Source: Modicisalibacter radicis
GTDB taxonomy: Bacteria > Pseudomonadota > Gammaproteobacteria > Pseudomonadales > Halomonadaceae
Length of the DNA: 64,000 nt
Reading direction: 5' to 3'
Assembly (NCBI RefSeq): GCF_900961225.1
Contig: NZ_CAAHFN010000120.1
Coordinates: 1-64,000 of the forward strand
In this document: in pieces, positions 16,082 through 25,410 of the stretch
Layout: every line of letters begins with the position of its first letter
How positions within the stretch are numbered: the stretch's first letter is position 1
The notes under the pieces: model-generated
What the model was told of the DNA's origin: nothing
Seen by the model: the letters and a program-made list of their open reading frames with translations, nothing else
The model's database searches: none
Position numbers and translations under genes: made by a program

Positions 16082-18859
16082 TCAGGTGGGCGGCGGCAGC
16101 TCGGCCAGCCGGGACAGCTGCAGGTCGAGCTCGCCGACTTCGCGCCGCCAGAGCTCCGGCGGCACCGGACCGGTGGCGAAGATCTCGGCGAGCACGCCGT
16201 GCAGCTCCTCGGCCCTGGACTGCTCGCGGCCCAGCCCTTCGTTGAGCCGTTCGACCTGGATCGCCAGGCGTAGCGGCTCGTCGTCACGGCTCACCTGGCT
16301 ACCGGCCAGCAGCGCCAGATGGACGCGTAGCCGGGCCAGCCGATCGGCGACCTGGCCGGCCTCCGGCGGATCGCGGCGCAGTGCATTGCGCTGCCGATGG
16401 GCGCGTTGGATGTCGGTGGCGAGCGAATCATGGCCCTCGACCTCCTCGGCGGGTTCGCCGGCGAGTGCCTTGGCGTCGGCCTGGAGGTGGGCGTCGAGCA
16501 GCGGCCGCAGGGCCTGCCAGCCATGAATCGCCTCGCTCACGGCCAGCCGCGACAACCGCTCGCGGCGCGCGCGAACGATGCCTGACCAGCGGCGCCGCAT
16601 GCCTTCGCTGCGGCGCCCCTGGGGCAGCGGCTCCAGCTCTTCCGCTTCGGCGATCGCCGTGTCGAGTATCGAGGCATCGTGATTGCTTTCCGGTTGCCAG
16701 GCATCGAGACGCTCGATCAGCGTCTGCATGGCGTCGAGGCGCTCGCGGGCGCGTTGGCTGCGATCGTCGCGCTCGTTCTCGCGGGCGGCGAAGATGTTGT
16801 CGCAGGCACCGCGGAAAGCGCGCCACAGCGCCTGCTCCTCGCCCTTGGGCGCGCGGCCCAGCTCGCGCCAGCGACGCTGCAGTTCCTTGGCCCGCTCGGC
16901 GCGTTGCGAGGCCGAGCCGTCATCGTTCTGCAGCGCCTGTGCCTGCTCGACCAGTTCGCGCTTGCTGGCGGCGATCTCCTGGGCGCGCTGATCGATCAGC
17001 ATCTGCAGGGCATGGCGGATGTTGCCGAAGCGTTGGCCGACGGTCTCTGCCTGGTCGCGCGGGACCGGCGAAAAGCGTCGCCACTGCTCGCGGGCGCGGT
17101 CGCGGATCTGCCGCAGCACGTCGGGGTCGGCCTGGGGGTCGGGCCTGGCGATCAGCGCTTCCAGCTGTTCGCAAAGCCCCTGGCGGGCGATCAGGTTCTG
17201 CTGACGATCGGCATCGCGCTTTTCACGCCACGCGGCGAGCCGCTCGTGGATGCGATCCGAGGCCGCGCGGAAACGGGTGGAGAGCTCGCGGTCGGCGGCA
17301 GCATCGCCGAGATTCTTCCAGTCCTTGACCAGTTGTCGGTGCTGCCGGTCGAGTTCGCCGTCGCTGAGCTCCCGGTCGTCAGCCAGCGCTTCGATGGCGT
17401 GACAGAGTTGTTCGCGCTTGGGGCCGGCGACGAAGCCGCGCCAGTCGCGCAGTTCGGCGAGCTGTGCACCGAGGCGCTTGAGCGCCGGCAGGTGCTGGCG
17501 ACGTGCGTCATCGGGCAACTGCTCGAGGCGTTGGCGCAGGCTTTGATGGAGGCGGCTGGCGCGCTTGAAGGCGCCCCGGTCGAGCAGCTCGTCGAGCGTG
17601 CTCATGTCGCTGGCGAAGCGTTCGGCCGAAATCGTGGATTCGCCGCTCGTGTCGGCGCGCTGGTCGTGCAAGTGTCGCTGGGCTTGGGCAAGCAGGGCCG
17701 GTGCCGGCAGGTCGGTGGGCCAGTCCAGTGCGGCCAGGGTGTCGCGAATGGCCGTGACGTCGCGCGCCTCGAGCGCCTGCTTGAGCGTCGCGGCCTGGGT
17801 CTCGGTACGCTGCCAGGCGGCCAGGATACGCTCGTACTCGTCCAGCGCCGCGTTGTAGCGTTCGCTGAGCGTAGTATCCGGGGCATGCTGGTCGGAGAGC
17901 GTCTGCCAGCGGTTGGCGAGCAGGCGCTTCTGGGACTGCAGGCTGGCGATATCCTGTTCGCCGATGAACTCCCCCTGGCGCAGGCCGGCGAGGGTGTCTT
18001 CCAGGGCCTCGATCAGCGAGCGGCGCGTCTCGTCGGCGTCGTCGCGACGCTGGTCGGCAGCCGCGATCGCGTGATGCTGGGCCTCGTGATCGGCGATGGC
18101 CTTGCGGCAGCGCAGCGCGGCTTCATGGAAGCGCTGCTCCTGGCTGCGGGTCGGCACGTCCGGCAGCGCCTCCCATTCGCGCTGCAGATGGCGATAGCGG
18201 CCGGCATAGAGCGGTTCCCAGGCATGCTCGGCATGTTGCTCGAGGGCACTGAGGACCTGTTCGCGCCGCGCCGCGCGCTCGCGCGCTTCGGCGGCGTCCT
18301 CGCGTTGCCGGTTGAGACGCATGCGGGCGATCCGCGCCACCTGCTTGTCGCGCCGGGCGCGGCGGGTCAGCTGGGTCAGCGCGGTGTCGCTGGTGATGCG
18401 CTCGGCCGCCGCCTGGCGTACCGCGGCGATACCGTTCTCGCAGGCCTGCTTGAGCAGCCGTTCCTCGTCATCGAGGCGCGCCAGCGCGGCCAGTCGCAGC
18501 CCCTGATTGTCGCCCTGCAGGGCGATCGCCTCGATCAGGTCGGGATCGTGGAGGCGCTCGACCAGGGTCAGCCGGAACGCCAGCGGTGTATCGCCGGCAC
18601 GTCCGATCAGCAGGTCCAGCAGACGCTCGTGGAGTTCGCGGGAGGCGTCGTGCCCGAGCAGCCCGACCAGACGCGCCGGGTCGTCGAAGCATGCCAGCGC
18701 GGCGCGGCGCACCTCGCTGTCGCTGTCGGCGGCCAGCCTTTCGAGGCGCCGGCGATCCTCGACGTCGGCGGGATCGAGGCGGGCGATGGCCTGACGGCGT
18801 ACCGCCGGGTCGCTGTGCTGCCAACGCGGGGCGAAGAATCGGCGAAGAAATCCTGGCAT
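16082..18859 (-). CDS. Large DUF349 repeat protein (925 aa)
   Basis: The N-terminal region (about 1-140) carries HEAT-like repeats (VRRQAIARLDP, VRRAALACFD). The rest is built of several DUF349 domains, recognised by repeated W-x(n)-[FR]-x(n)-R-x-x-[IC] helices: REWEALPDVPTRSQEQRFHE, NRWQTLSDQ, KDWKNLGDAAADRELSTRFR, EQWRRFSPVPRDQAETVGQR and RRWRELGRAPKGEEQALWRA. It should be a long, mostly helical, charged cytoplasmic protein. DUF349 proteins have no established function. Start chosen at MPGFLRRFFAPRWQH; an in-frame ATG 9 nt upstream (18868) is equally possible. It is divergent from minC. Confidence 0.85.
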   Translation of the reverse strand: MPGFLRRFFAPRWQHSDPAVRRQAIARLDPADVEDRRRLERLAADSDSEVRRAALACFDDPARLVGLLGHDASRELHERLLDLLIGRAGDTPLAFRLTLVERLHDPDLIEAIALQGDNQGLRLAALARLDDEERLLKQACENGIAAVRQAAAERITSDTALTQLTRRARRDKQVARIARMRLNRQREDAAEARERAARREQVLSALEQHAEHAWEPLYAGRYRHLQREWEALPDVPTRSQEQRFHEAALRCRKAIADHEAQHHAIAAADQRRDDADETRRSLIEALEDTLAGLRQGEFIGEQDIASLQSQKRLLANRWQTLSDQHAPDTTLSERYNAALDEYERILAAWQRTETQAATLKQALEARDVTAIRDTLAALDWPTDLPAPALLAQAQRHLHDQRADTSGESTISAERFASDMSTLDELLDRGAFKRASRLHQSLRQRLEQLPDDARRQHLPALKRLGAQLAELRDWRGFVAGPKREQLCHAIEALADDRELSDGELDRQHRQLVKDWKNLGDAAADRELSTRFRAASDRIHERLAAWREKRDADRQQNLIARQGLCEQLEALIARPDPQADPDVLRQIRDRAREQWRRFSPVPRDQAETVGQRFGNIRHALQMLIDQRAQEIAASKRELVEQAQALQNDDGSASQRAERAKELQRRWRELGRAPKGEEQALWRAFRGACDNIFAARENERDDRSQRARERLDAMQTLIERLDAWQPESNHDASILDTAIAEAEELEPLPQGRRSEGMRRRWSGIVRARRERLSRLAVSEAIHGWQALRPLLDAHLQADAKALAGEPAEEVEGHDSLATDIQRAHRQRNALRRDPPEAGQVADRLARLRVHLALLAGSQVSRDDEPLRLAIQVERLNEGLGREQSRAEELHGVLAEIFATGPVPPELWRREVGELDLQLSRLAELPPPT

Positions 18860-19100
18860 GACTGGCATGAGTGGCAACGCATCCCTGATGATTTGGCATT
18901 CGAAGATGAGGCGTCCGGCGGCATCCGCTGCCGTCGTTGTGGCCCTCGTGCTATATAAGCATGCGCACCGGCGCCGGAAAAGCCCGGGCGTCGTCGCCTG
19001 GCGACACTGACAAGCACTGCGTGCTGGGCGTATGATCAGTTGCAGCCCGGCGACCCCTCGCTTAGTTTTAAGTGTCATTACCCGACCGTGGAGACCGGCT

Positions 19101-19856
19101 ATGAGCCTCAATGTGGACAGGGCGGGCAGCGCCTTCACTTTCAAGGGTGGCATGCTGCCCATGACGGTCATGGAGCTGACCAGCGCCGATCCCGAAGCGA
19201 TTCGCGATCAGTTGGTCGGCAAGCTCAACCAGGCGCCGGCCTTCTTTCAGCATACGCCGGTGATGCTGAGTGTCGAAAAGCTCGACGAGCCGCACCTGGC
19301 GCTCGAGCGTGTCTGTGCGGTCTGTCGTGCCCACAAGCTGTTGCCGGTGGCGGTGCGCGGTGGTGGCGACCCGGTCAAGCAATCGGCCTGGGCGCTGGGG
19401 CTGGGCTGGTTTCCGCCCCAGGAGGAGCGAGTCCGCAGCCTGGAGAGCGTCGAGCCCACCGGCGGCGCAGAGGCGCCACCCGAGGAACCGCGGCCCCTGG
19501 CCCCCGGCGTCGGCGGGGTCGTTGCAGTGGGCAGCCGTATCCATCGTGGCACGGTGCGTTCGGGGCAACAGGTCACCGCGCCGGATGGCGATCTGGTCGT
19601 GCTGGGCGCGGTCAATGCCGGTGCCGAAGTGCTGGCGGGCGGCAATATCCACGTCTACGGGGCGCTGCGTGGGCGCGCGCTGGCCGGTATCCACGGCGAC
19701 CGCGAGGCCAGCATCTTCTGCCACGAACTGCGCGCCGAGCTGCTTTCGCTGGCCGGCAATTACAAACGTCTGGAAGACATCGATCCGCAGCTGCTGGGCA
19801 CCGCCGTGCAGGCGCGGCTCGATGACGATCAGCTGACCATTGCGCCGCTGGCCTGA
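19101..19856 (+). CDS. minC: Septum site-determining protein MinC (251 aa)
   Basis: The N-terminal domain (1-110) begins with FTFKGGMLPMTVMEL. The C-terminal beta-helix domain (about 150-245) has RIHRGTVRSGQQVTAPDGDL, GAVNAGAEVLAGGNIHVYG and the RGRALAGIHGD motif that contacts FtsZ tails and MinD. MinC blocks FtsZ assembly away from mid-cell. A Gly/Pro linker separates the domains. ATG 19101 follows GGAG. It is first of minCDE; 48 bp separate it from minD. Confidence 0.97.
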   Translation: MSLNVDRAGSAFTFKGGMLPMTVMELTSADPEAIRDQLVGKLNQAPAFFQHTPVMLSVEKLDEPHLALERVCAVCRAHKLLPVAVRGGGDPVKQSAWALGLGWFPPQEERVRSLESVEPTGGAEAPPEEPRPLAPGVGGVVAVGSRIHRGTVRSGQQVTAPDGDLVVLGAVNAGAEVLAGGNIHVYGALRGRALAGIHGDREASIFCHELRAELLSLAGNYKRLEDIDPQLLGTAVQARLDDDQLTIAPLA

Positions 19857-19904
19857 GCCGGCCGCGGCGAGACGATCTTCGATATCAGCAACAGGAAGCT
19901 TACC

Positions 19905-20723
19905 TTGGCCAAGATCATTGTAGTGACCTCCGGCAAGGGCGGGGTCGGAAAAACGACCAGTGCGGCAGCCATCGCCACCGGACTGGCGCTGCGCGGCAAG
20001 AAGACGGTAGTGATCGACTTCGACGTGGGGTTGCGTAACCTCGACTTGATCATGGGCTGCGAGCGACGCGTGGTCTATGACCTGATCAATGTGATCCAGG
20101 GCGAGGCGGGACTCAATCAGGCGATGATCCGCGACAAGCGGGTCGATAACCTGCATATCCTGCCGGCCTCGCAGACCCGCGACAAGGATGCGCTGACCGC
20201 CGAGGGCGTCGAGAAGGTGCTCGACACCCTGAGCAAGGATTTCGACTACGTGGTCTGCGACTCGCCGGCGGGTATCGAGCGCGGCGCGCAGCTGGCGATG
20301 TATTACGCCGACGAGGCGGTGGTGGTGACCAACCCCGAAGTCTCCTCGGTACGCGACTCCGATCGCATCCTCGGCCTGCTGGGCTCCAAGACCCGTCGCG
20401 CCGAGCAGAACCGCGACCCGGTCAAGGAGCACCTGCTGATCACGCGCTACGATCCGGAGCGGGTCACCGGCGGCGACATGCTCAACCTCGAGGACATCCA
20501 CGAGATCTTGGCGATCAACCTGATCGGCCTGATCCCCGAGTCCGAGGCGGTGCTGCGGGCGTCCAACCAGGGTGTTCCGGTGACCCACGATCTGAAGAGC
20601 GATGCCGGCCAGGCCTACACCGACACGGTATCGCGCCTGCTCGGTGAAGAAGTGCCCTTGCGGTTCCATGAGTACCAGAAAAAGAGCCTGCTCTCGCGCA
20701 TGTTCGGAGGAGGTCGGCGGTGA
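19905..20723 (+). CDS. minD: Septum site-determining ATPase MinD (272 aa)
   Basis: The deviant Walker A motif [10 protein letters not shown] (Lys11 and Lys16) lies at the N-terminus. [14 protein letters not shown] (switch I) and a C-terminal amphipathic membrane-targeting helix (KKSLLSRMF, then GGGRR) complete the protein. It binds the membrane with ATP, recruits MinC and oscillates with MinE. The reading frame begins at TTG 19905 (TTGGCCAAGATC), 6 nt after AGGAAG; TTG fits the conserved [13 protein letters not shown] start. It ends in a GTGA overlap with minE. Confidence 0.97.
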   Translation: MAKIIVVTSGKGGVGKTTSAAAIATGLALRGKKTVVIDFDVGLRNLDLIMGCERRVVYDLINVIQGEAGLNQAMIRDKRVDNLHILPASQTRDKDALTAEGVEKVLDTLSKDFDYVVCDSPAGIERGAQLAMYYADEAVVVTNPEVSSVRDSDRILGLLGSKTRRAEQNRDPVKEHLLITRYDPERVTGGDMLNLEDIHEILAINLIGLIPESEAVLRASNQGVPVTHDLKSDAGQAYTDTVSRLLGEEVPLRFHEYQKKSLLSRMFGGGRR

Positions 20724-20968
20724 AGCTACTCGAATTTCTCAAGCGTGAACGCAAGAAGTCGGCGTCGGTCGCCAAGGAGCGCCTGCAGATCATCGTGGCG
20801 CATCAGCGTAGTCAGCGCGACCAGCCGGATTACATGCCGATGCTCGAGAGGGAATTGCTGGAGGTGATTCGGCGCTACGTCAATGTCGACCAGGATGCCA
20901 TCAACATCACTCTCGACAGCGAAGACGACTGCTCGGTGCTCGAGCTCAATGTCACGCTGCCGCGCTGA
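20720..20968 (+). CDS. minE: Cell division topological specificity factor MinE (82 aa)
   Basis: Short N-terminal amphipathic helix ([23 protein letters not shown]) for membrane and MinD binding, then the IIVAHQR anti-MinCD region, then the topological domain with [32 protein letters not shown] start at 20720 overlaps the minD stop (GTGA), giving translational coupling and likely fixing the D:E ratio. Confidence 0.97.
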   Translation: MKLLEFLKRERKKSASVAKERLQIIVAHQRSQRDQPDYMPMLERELLEVIRRYVNVDQDAINITLDSEDDCSVLELNVTLPR

Positions 20969-21036
20969 TGCGGGTTGCTGAGTCGGACGGGGCGCTGTGC
21001 TAGGCTGGGCGCTTTGAGCCGGTAGGGGGAGCGTGC

Positions 21037-22497
21037 ATGGCGCAGCGCAGCGATTCGCCGCAGACATTCCTGTGGCACGATTACGAGACGTTCGGCGCCG
21101 ACCCGCGCAGCGACAGGCCTTCTCAGTTCGCGGCCATCCGTACCGATGCCGATTTCAACGAGATCGGCGAGCCGTTGACGCTCTATTGCAAGCCGGCGGA
21201 CGACTATCTGCCGGCCCCGCAGGCTTGCCTGATCACCGGTATCACCCCGCAAACGGCACGCCGGCGCGGGCTGCCCGAGATGGAGTTCGCGGCGCGCATC
21301 AATGCCGAGATGAGCGTGGCGGGCACCTGTGCGCTGGGTTACAACAGCCTGCGCTTCGATGACGAGGTCACTCGTCACCTGTTCTATCGCAACTTTCTCG
21401 ACCCCTATGCCCGCGAGTGGCAGAACGGCAACTCGCGCTGGGACCTGATCGACGTGGTGCGCGCCTTCCATGCGCTGCGCCCGGCGGGCATCGAGTGGCC
21501 GCGTCGCGAGGACGGCTCGCCGAGCTTTCGTCTCGAGGATCTCACCGCGGCCAACGGCATCGAACATGCCGGTGCCCACGATGCACTGGCCGACGTGCGC
21601 GCCACCATCGCCCTGGCGCGTCTGCTGCGCGAGCGCAACCCCAAGCTGTTCGACTATCTGCTCGACCTGCGCCGTAAGCGCGCGGTGGCCAGGCTGCTGG
21701 ACATCCCCTCGCACAAGCCGATGCTGCACATATCGCGCCGCTATCCGGCGAGTCGCGGTTGCAGTGCCCTGGTAATGCCGCTGGCCGAGCATCCGTCGAA
21801 TCCCAACGGAGTGATCGTCTACGATCTGAGCGTCGATCCCGAGCCGCTGTTCGAGCTCGATGTCGAGGCGATCCGCGCCCGGGTCTTCGCCAGCGCCGAC
21901 GAGCTCAGCGAGGGCGAATCGCGGATCCCGCTGAAGGTCATCCACATCAACCGCAGCCCGGTGCTGCTGCCGATCTCCGCGGCGACCGACGAGGTGCAGG
22001 CGCGGCTCAAGCTCGACCGGGCGCTCTGCGAACGTCACTGGCAGGCACTGTGCGCCCGGCCCGAAGCGGCCCGCAAGGCCGCCGCGGCCTTCGCCGAGGG
22101 GCCGGGCAAGCCCCCCAACGATCCGGACATGATGCTTTATTCCGGCGGTTTCTTCTCGCCGGCCGACCGCAAGGAGATGCAGCGCGTCCACGAGACAGCC
22201 CCAGAGGCGCTGGGCGATACGGCCTTCGCCTTCCAGGACCCGCGCCTCGAGGAGATGCTGTTCCGGCTGCGCGCGCGCAGCTACCCCGATACCTTGAGCG
22301 GCGAGGAGCAGCAGCAGTGGGAGGCGTTTCGCTGGGCGCGGATGAACGATGCCTCGCTGGGGATTCTCACCCTCAAGGCCTTCGCCCGGGAGATCGAGCA
22401 GCTCAATCGGGTCGCGCTGAGCGATCGCGACCGCCAGGTGCTCGAGGAACTGGTCATGCACGTCGAGGCGATGATGCCGCCCCAGGCCTTCGACTAG
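21037..22497 (+). CDS. sbcB: Exodeoxyribonuclease I SbcB (486 aa)
   Basis: A DEDDh exonuclease: FLWHDYETFGADPRSDRPSQFA holds Asp and Glu, LGYNSLRFDDEVTRHLFYRNF the second Asp, and GAHDALADV the His/Asp pair. The SH3-like and helical C-terminal domains are present, and length is near E. coli ExoI (475 aa). It degrades ssDNA 3' to 5', suppressing RecBCD-independent recombination and acting in mismatch repair. ATG 21037 follows GGGGGA. Monocistronic with its own terminator. Confidence 0.97.
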   Translation: MAQRSDSPQTFLWHDYETFGADPRSDRPSQFAAIRTDADFNEIGEPLTLYCKPADDYLPAPQACLITGITPQTARRRGLPEMEFAARINAEMSVAGTCALGYNSLRFDDEVTRHLFYRNFLDPYAREWQNGNSRWDLIDVVRAFHALRPAGIEWPRREDGSPSFRLEDLTAANGIEHAGAHDALADVRATIALARLLRERNPKLFDYLLDLRRKRAVARLLDIPSHKPMLHISRRYPASRGCSALVMPLAEHPSNPNGVIVYDLSVDPEPLFELDVEAIRARVFASADELSEGESRIPLKVIHINRSPVLLPISAATDEVQARLKLDRALCERHWQALCARPEAARKAAAAFAEGPGKPPNDPDMMLYSGGFFSPADRKEMQRVHETAPEALGDTAFAFQDPRLEEMLFRLRARSYPDTLSGEEQQQWEAFRWARMNDASLGILTLKAFAREIEQLNRVALSDRDRQVLEELVMHVEAMMPPQAFD

Positions 22498-22526
22498 CCT
22501 CGAGGCGTGGCCAGGCGCAAGACAAG

Positions 22527-22557
22527 GCGCCCGCCGGGATTTCCGGCGGGCGCTTTT
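22527..22557 (+). terminator. Intrinsic terminator after sbcB
   Basis: GCGCCCGCCGG (22527-22537) pairs with CCGGCGGGCGC (22543-22553) around GATTT, then TTTT. It separates sbcB from the convergent peptidase gene. Confidence 0.92.
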
Positions 22558-22581
22558 GCTGGGTGGGTAGTGAACGGCGGT

Positions 22582-25410
22582 TCAGCGCCGTTCGGGCAGT
22601 GCCTCGAAGTCGGCGGTCAGTGCGCTCACGTCGCTAGGCGAATCGCCGGGGGCGAAGGTGACGATCAGTGCCGGGCTCGCCAGCAGGGCCCGCCAGGCGT
22701 CGCGAATGTCCGCTACCCCGAGGGTCGAGACCCGCTCGGCCAGCCGCTCGCGGCGATCGAAGTCGGTGCCGTCGTAGGCCAGTTCGTGCCACAGCCGCTG
22801 GGTCAGCTCGGATAGCGACGAGGCGCGCTCGAGCAATCGGTCGTGCACGGCCTGACGGTAGGGCGCGAGGCTGGCTTCGTCGAGTGCCGCCAGGCGTGCG
22901 TCGAAGTCCTCGAGGAAGGCATCGATACGCGACTGGATCCGCCCGACGGCGGCGCTCGGCGACTGTACCAGCAGATTGAGTCCGGGCGCCTCGAGCAGTG
23001 GCTGGTAGCCGGCGTTGACGATGTAGCCGAGCTGCTCCTCGGTGCGCAACTGCGCGTAGAAGGGGGTCTCTATCAACTGGCCGAGTACCGCCAGCCGGGC
23101 CTGGCTGGCCAGCGAACTGTCACTGCCCTGCAGGTAGCGCAGCACGGCGCTGTCGTTGCGTGTCGAGTCCGGGTGCAGGGTCGGCGGATCGCGGGGCACG
23201 TCCAGCGTCTCGAGATCGGGGATCGCCGAATCGGCCAGCCCGGGGGCCAGCTTGTTGGCGACTTCGAGCCCGATGCGGCGGGCGCGCGCCGGCTCGAGGT
23301 TGCCGACCGCCAAACTTTCCAGGTGCAGGTCGGCGAGGAAGCGCTGGCGATAGGCGCGCAGATCGTCGGCGTCGAGCGTATCGATGGCCTCGAGCAACGC
23401 GGAACTCGGCCAGCCGGGACGGATCAGCGCATCGCCCAGGGTCTGCTGCATTTGCTGATAGAGCGGCCCCTGCGGAGCATTGCGCCACTGGCGCTCGAGT
23501 CCGAGCCTGACGCGTGCCACGCTGTCCGGTGCGATCTCGCCGTGGCGCAACTGCTCGAGCACGCGCTGAACGACCCGCTCCTGATGGTCGCGCCAGCCGG
23601 AAAACGACAGCGTCATGCCGCGCCCATGGGCGTAGGCGTTGAACGACTGGCCGGCCAGCCGCGCCGGGTAGAGTGCCTCGTTGAGGCTGTCGTTGAGCCA
23701 GCCGGCGAGCAGCCGGGTGAGCGCGGCGTCGTGTGCGTCGCGTGCGGCGGCGGGGTTCTGCAGGCTGAAGCGCCACTCGGCCCGCGGCGTACCGAAGCTC
23801 GCGTCGGGGCGATACCACAGGGCGTGCTCGGGGGTGTCGATCAGTGCCTCGGGCGCCGCGGAATCGAGCGGCAGAAAGCTCAGGTCCTCGGCGATGTAGG
23901 GGTTGGGCTCGGGCAGGGCCAGGCCGCCGAGCGGCGCGGCCGAGGGCCAGTCGTCGACGCGCGTCAACCGATAGGGCGCGTCGAACCACTCGGTGGTCTT
24001 GTCGCCCTCGACATCGGGGCCGCTGTAGACGCGCAGCAGCCGCTCGGGGGTGAGCCCGGCGAGGATCTCGCGCAATTTCTCGGGCTGATAGCCATCCATG
24101 CGGTAGGGACCGTACTGGACGTCTTCGAGTGGGTAGTAGGCCATGTTCATTGCCAGGCTGCTGGCGACGCGCACCGGCTCGCCGCGCTGCTGGAAGCGGA
24201 AATCCTGCTCGGCGAGGCGGGCCTGCTGCCGATAACGCCAGGCATCGAGGCCCGTCTCGCGGATACGCTCGATCATCGCGAACAGGCTGGCCTGAATGCG
24301 GTCGAGTCGCTCGGCGCCCTGTGGCGTCAGGCTGACATCGACCACGAACAGTGCATCGTCGCCGTCGCCGCGGGCGCTGCCCGCGGAAAGCCCGTCGGCC
24401 CAGCCGGCGTCGCGCAACGCGGCCAGCAGGCTGCCCGGGCCCTCGTGGCCCAGCAGGTTGGCGAGGTAGTCGAGCGACTTGTGGCGATAATCCTGCTGCG
24501 GGTCGGCGATGGGGAAGGCGAAGCGCACCTGGCGGCGATCCTCCAGGCTCTCGACCGCGAGGCGTGCCGGCAGCTGTTCGTCGGTCAACAGCGGCTGGGG
24601 CAGCGTGGGGCGGGTCAGGCCCCGGTCGGGGACGGCGGCGAAGTCGTCGCGCACCCAGCCTTCCAGGGTCTGAAGCGACTGCGGGGCGACCACCACCAGA
24701 TCCATGACTCGGGCTCCGTAGTGGGCCCGGTAGAAGTCGATCAGCGATTGGCGCAGCGGCTGGTCGCCGTCGTCGAGCGTGTCGAGGCTGCCCACGGCAA
24801 ATCGTGTTGAGGGATGCTCGGGGTTGAGCGCCCGATCCATGGCCTCGCTGATGCGGCGAGCGTCGTCGCGCAGCCGGGCCTGGTATTCGGAGTTCACGGC
24901 GTGGCGTTCGCGGTCGACGTACTCGGCGTTGAAGCGCGGGGCGACGAAGAACTGGCTGAAACGGTCGAGCGCGCCCTCGAGCGCGCCGGGCTCGATATCG
25001 AAGAAGTAGTTGGTGTCGCGGCTAGCGGTGAAGGCGTTGTGGCTGCCACCGTGCTGGTTGATGTATTGCTGGTAGCTGTCGGCTTTCGGGTACCGCTCGG
25101 TGCCGAGGAACAGCATGTGCTCGAGGAAATGCGCCAGACCGGGAATGGCCCCGGGGTCCTGACTGCTGCCCACGGCGACGTTCATTGCCGCGGCGGCCTT
25201 GTCGGCGTCGGGATCGCTGATCAGCAGTACCTCGAGCCCGTTGTCCAGCGTCAGGGTGCGGTAGTCGCGGCTGTCGTTGTCGCTGACGATCGGGGTGCCC
25301 GAGTCGGCCGCCGGTGCCGCGGGCGCGTCGCCGGCCATGGCCGGCGTGCCGACCAGCAGGCCTAGGAGCAGCGCAAGGGCGCCGGATCGGGGTCGCAGTG
25401 GATGCATCAT
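22582..25410 (-). CDS. Periplasmic M16 (pitrilysin/insulinase) metallopeptidase, 942 aa
   Basis: A signal peptide (about 1-26, ending AMA) precedes an inverted zinc-binding motif HFLEH (His94, Glu97, His98) in GLAHFLEHMLFLGTE. NEFNAFTS-like HGGSHNAFTASRDTNYFF follows, then the downstream Glu region ERHAVNSEYQ. Four tandem M16 domains fill the rest, with YIVNAGYQPLLEAPGLNLLVQS near the end. This matches protease III (PtrA), which degrades short peptides in the periplasm. ATG 25410 overlaps the upstream SRAP gene stop as ATGA; ATG 25407 is equally close to AGGAG. Confidence 0.92.
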   Translation of the reverse strand: MMHPLRPRSGALALLLGLLVGTPAMAGDAPAAPAADSGTPIVSDNDSRDYRTLTLDNGLEVLLISDPDADKAAAAMNVAVGSSQDPGAIPGLAHFLEHMLFLGTERYPKADSYQQYINQHGGSHNAFTASRDTNYFFDIEPGALEGALDRFSQFFVAPRFNAEYVDRERHAVNSEYQARLRDDARRISEAMDRALNPEHPSTRFAVGSLDTLDDGDQPLRQSLIDFYRAHYGARVMDLVVVAPQSLQTLEGWVRDDFAAVPDRGLTRPTLPQPLLTDEQLPARLAVESLEDRRQVRFAFPIADPQQDYRHKSLDYLANLLGHEGPGSLLAALRDAGWADGLSAGSARGDGDDALFVVDVSLTPQGAERLDRIQASLFAMIERIRETGLDAWRYRQQARLAEQDFRFQQRGEPVRVASSLAMNMAYYPLEDVQYGPYRMDGYQPEKLREILAGLTPERLLRVYSGPDVEGDKTTEWFDAPYRLTRVDDWPSAAPLGGLALPEPNPYIAEDLSFLPLDSAAPEALIDTPEHALWYRPDASFGTPRAEWRFSLQNPAAARDAHDAALTRLLAGWLNDSLNEALYPARLAGQSFNAYAHGRGMTLSFSGWRDHQERVVQRVLEQLRHGEIAPDSVARVRLGLERQWRNAPQGPLYQQMQQTLGDALIRPGWPSSALLEAIDTLDADDLRAYRQRFLADLHLESLAVGNLEPARARRIGLEVANKLAPGLADSAIPDLETLDVPRDPPTLHPDSTRNDSAVLRYLQGSDSSLASQARLAVLGQLIETPFYAQLRTEEQLGYIVNAGYQPLLEAPGLNLLVQSPSAAVGRIQSRIDAFLEDFDARLAALDEASLAPYRQAVHDRLLERASSLSELTQRLWHELAYDGTDFDRRERLAERVSTLGVADIRDAWRALLASPALIVTFAPGDSPSDVSALTADFEALPERR

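Noticed and set aside
16679-18958. 759-codon open frame on the + strand antisense to the DUF349 gene
   Set aside because: It lies opposite a gene with clear domains, and high GC leaves long open antisense frames. Its translation has no recognisable motif.
19021-19100. minC promoter (TTGCAG 19040 / TAGTTT 19063)
   Set aside because: Only half of the bases match the consensus in each hexamer, so I do not list it as a feature.
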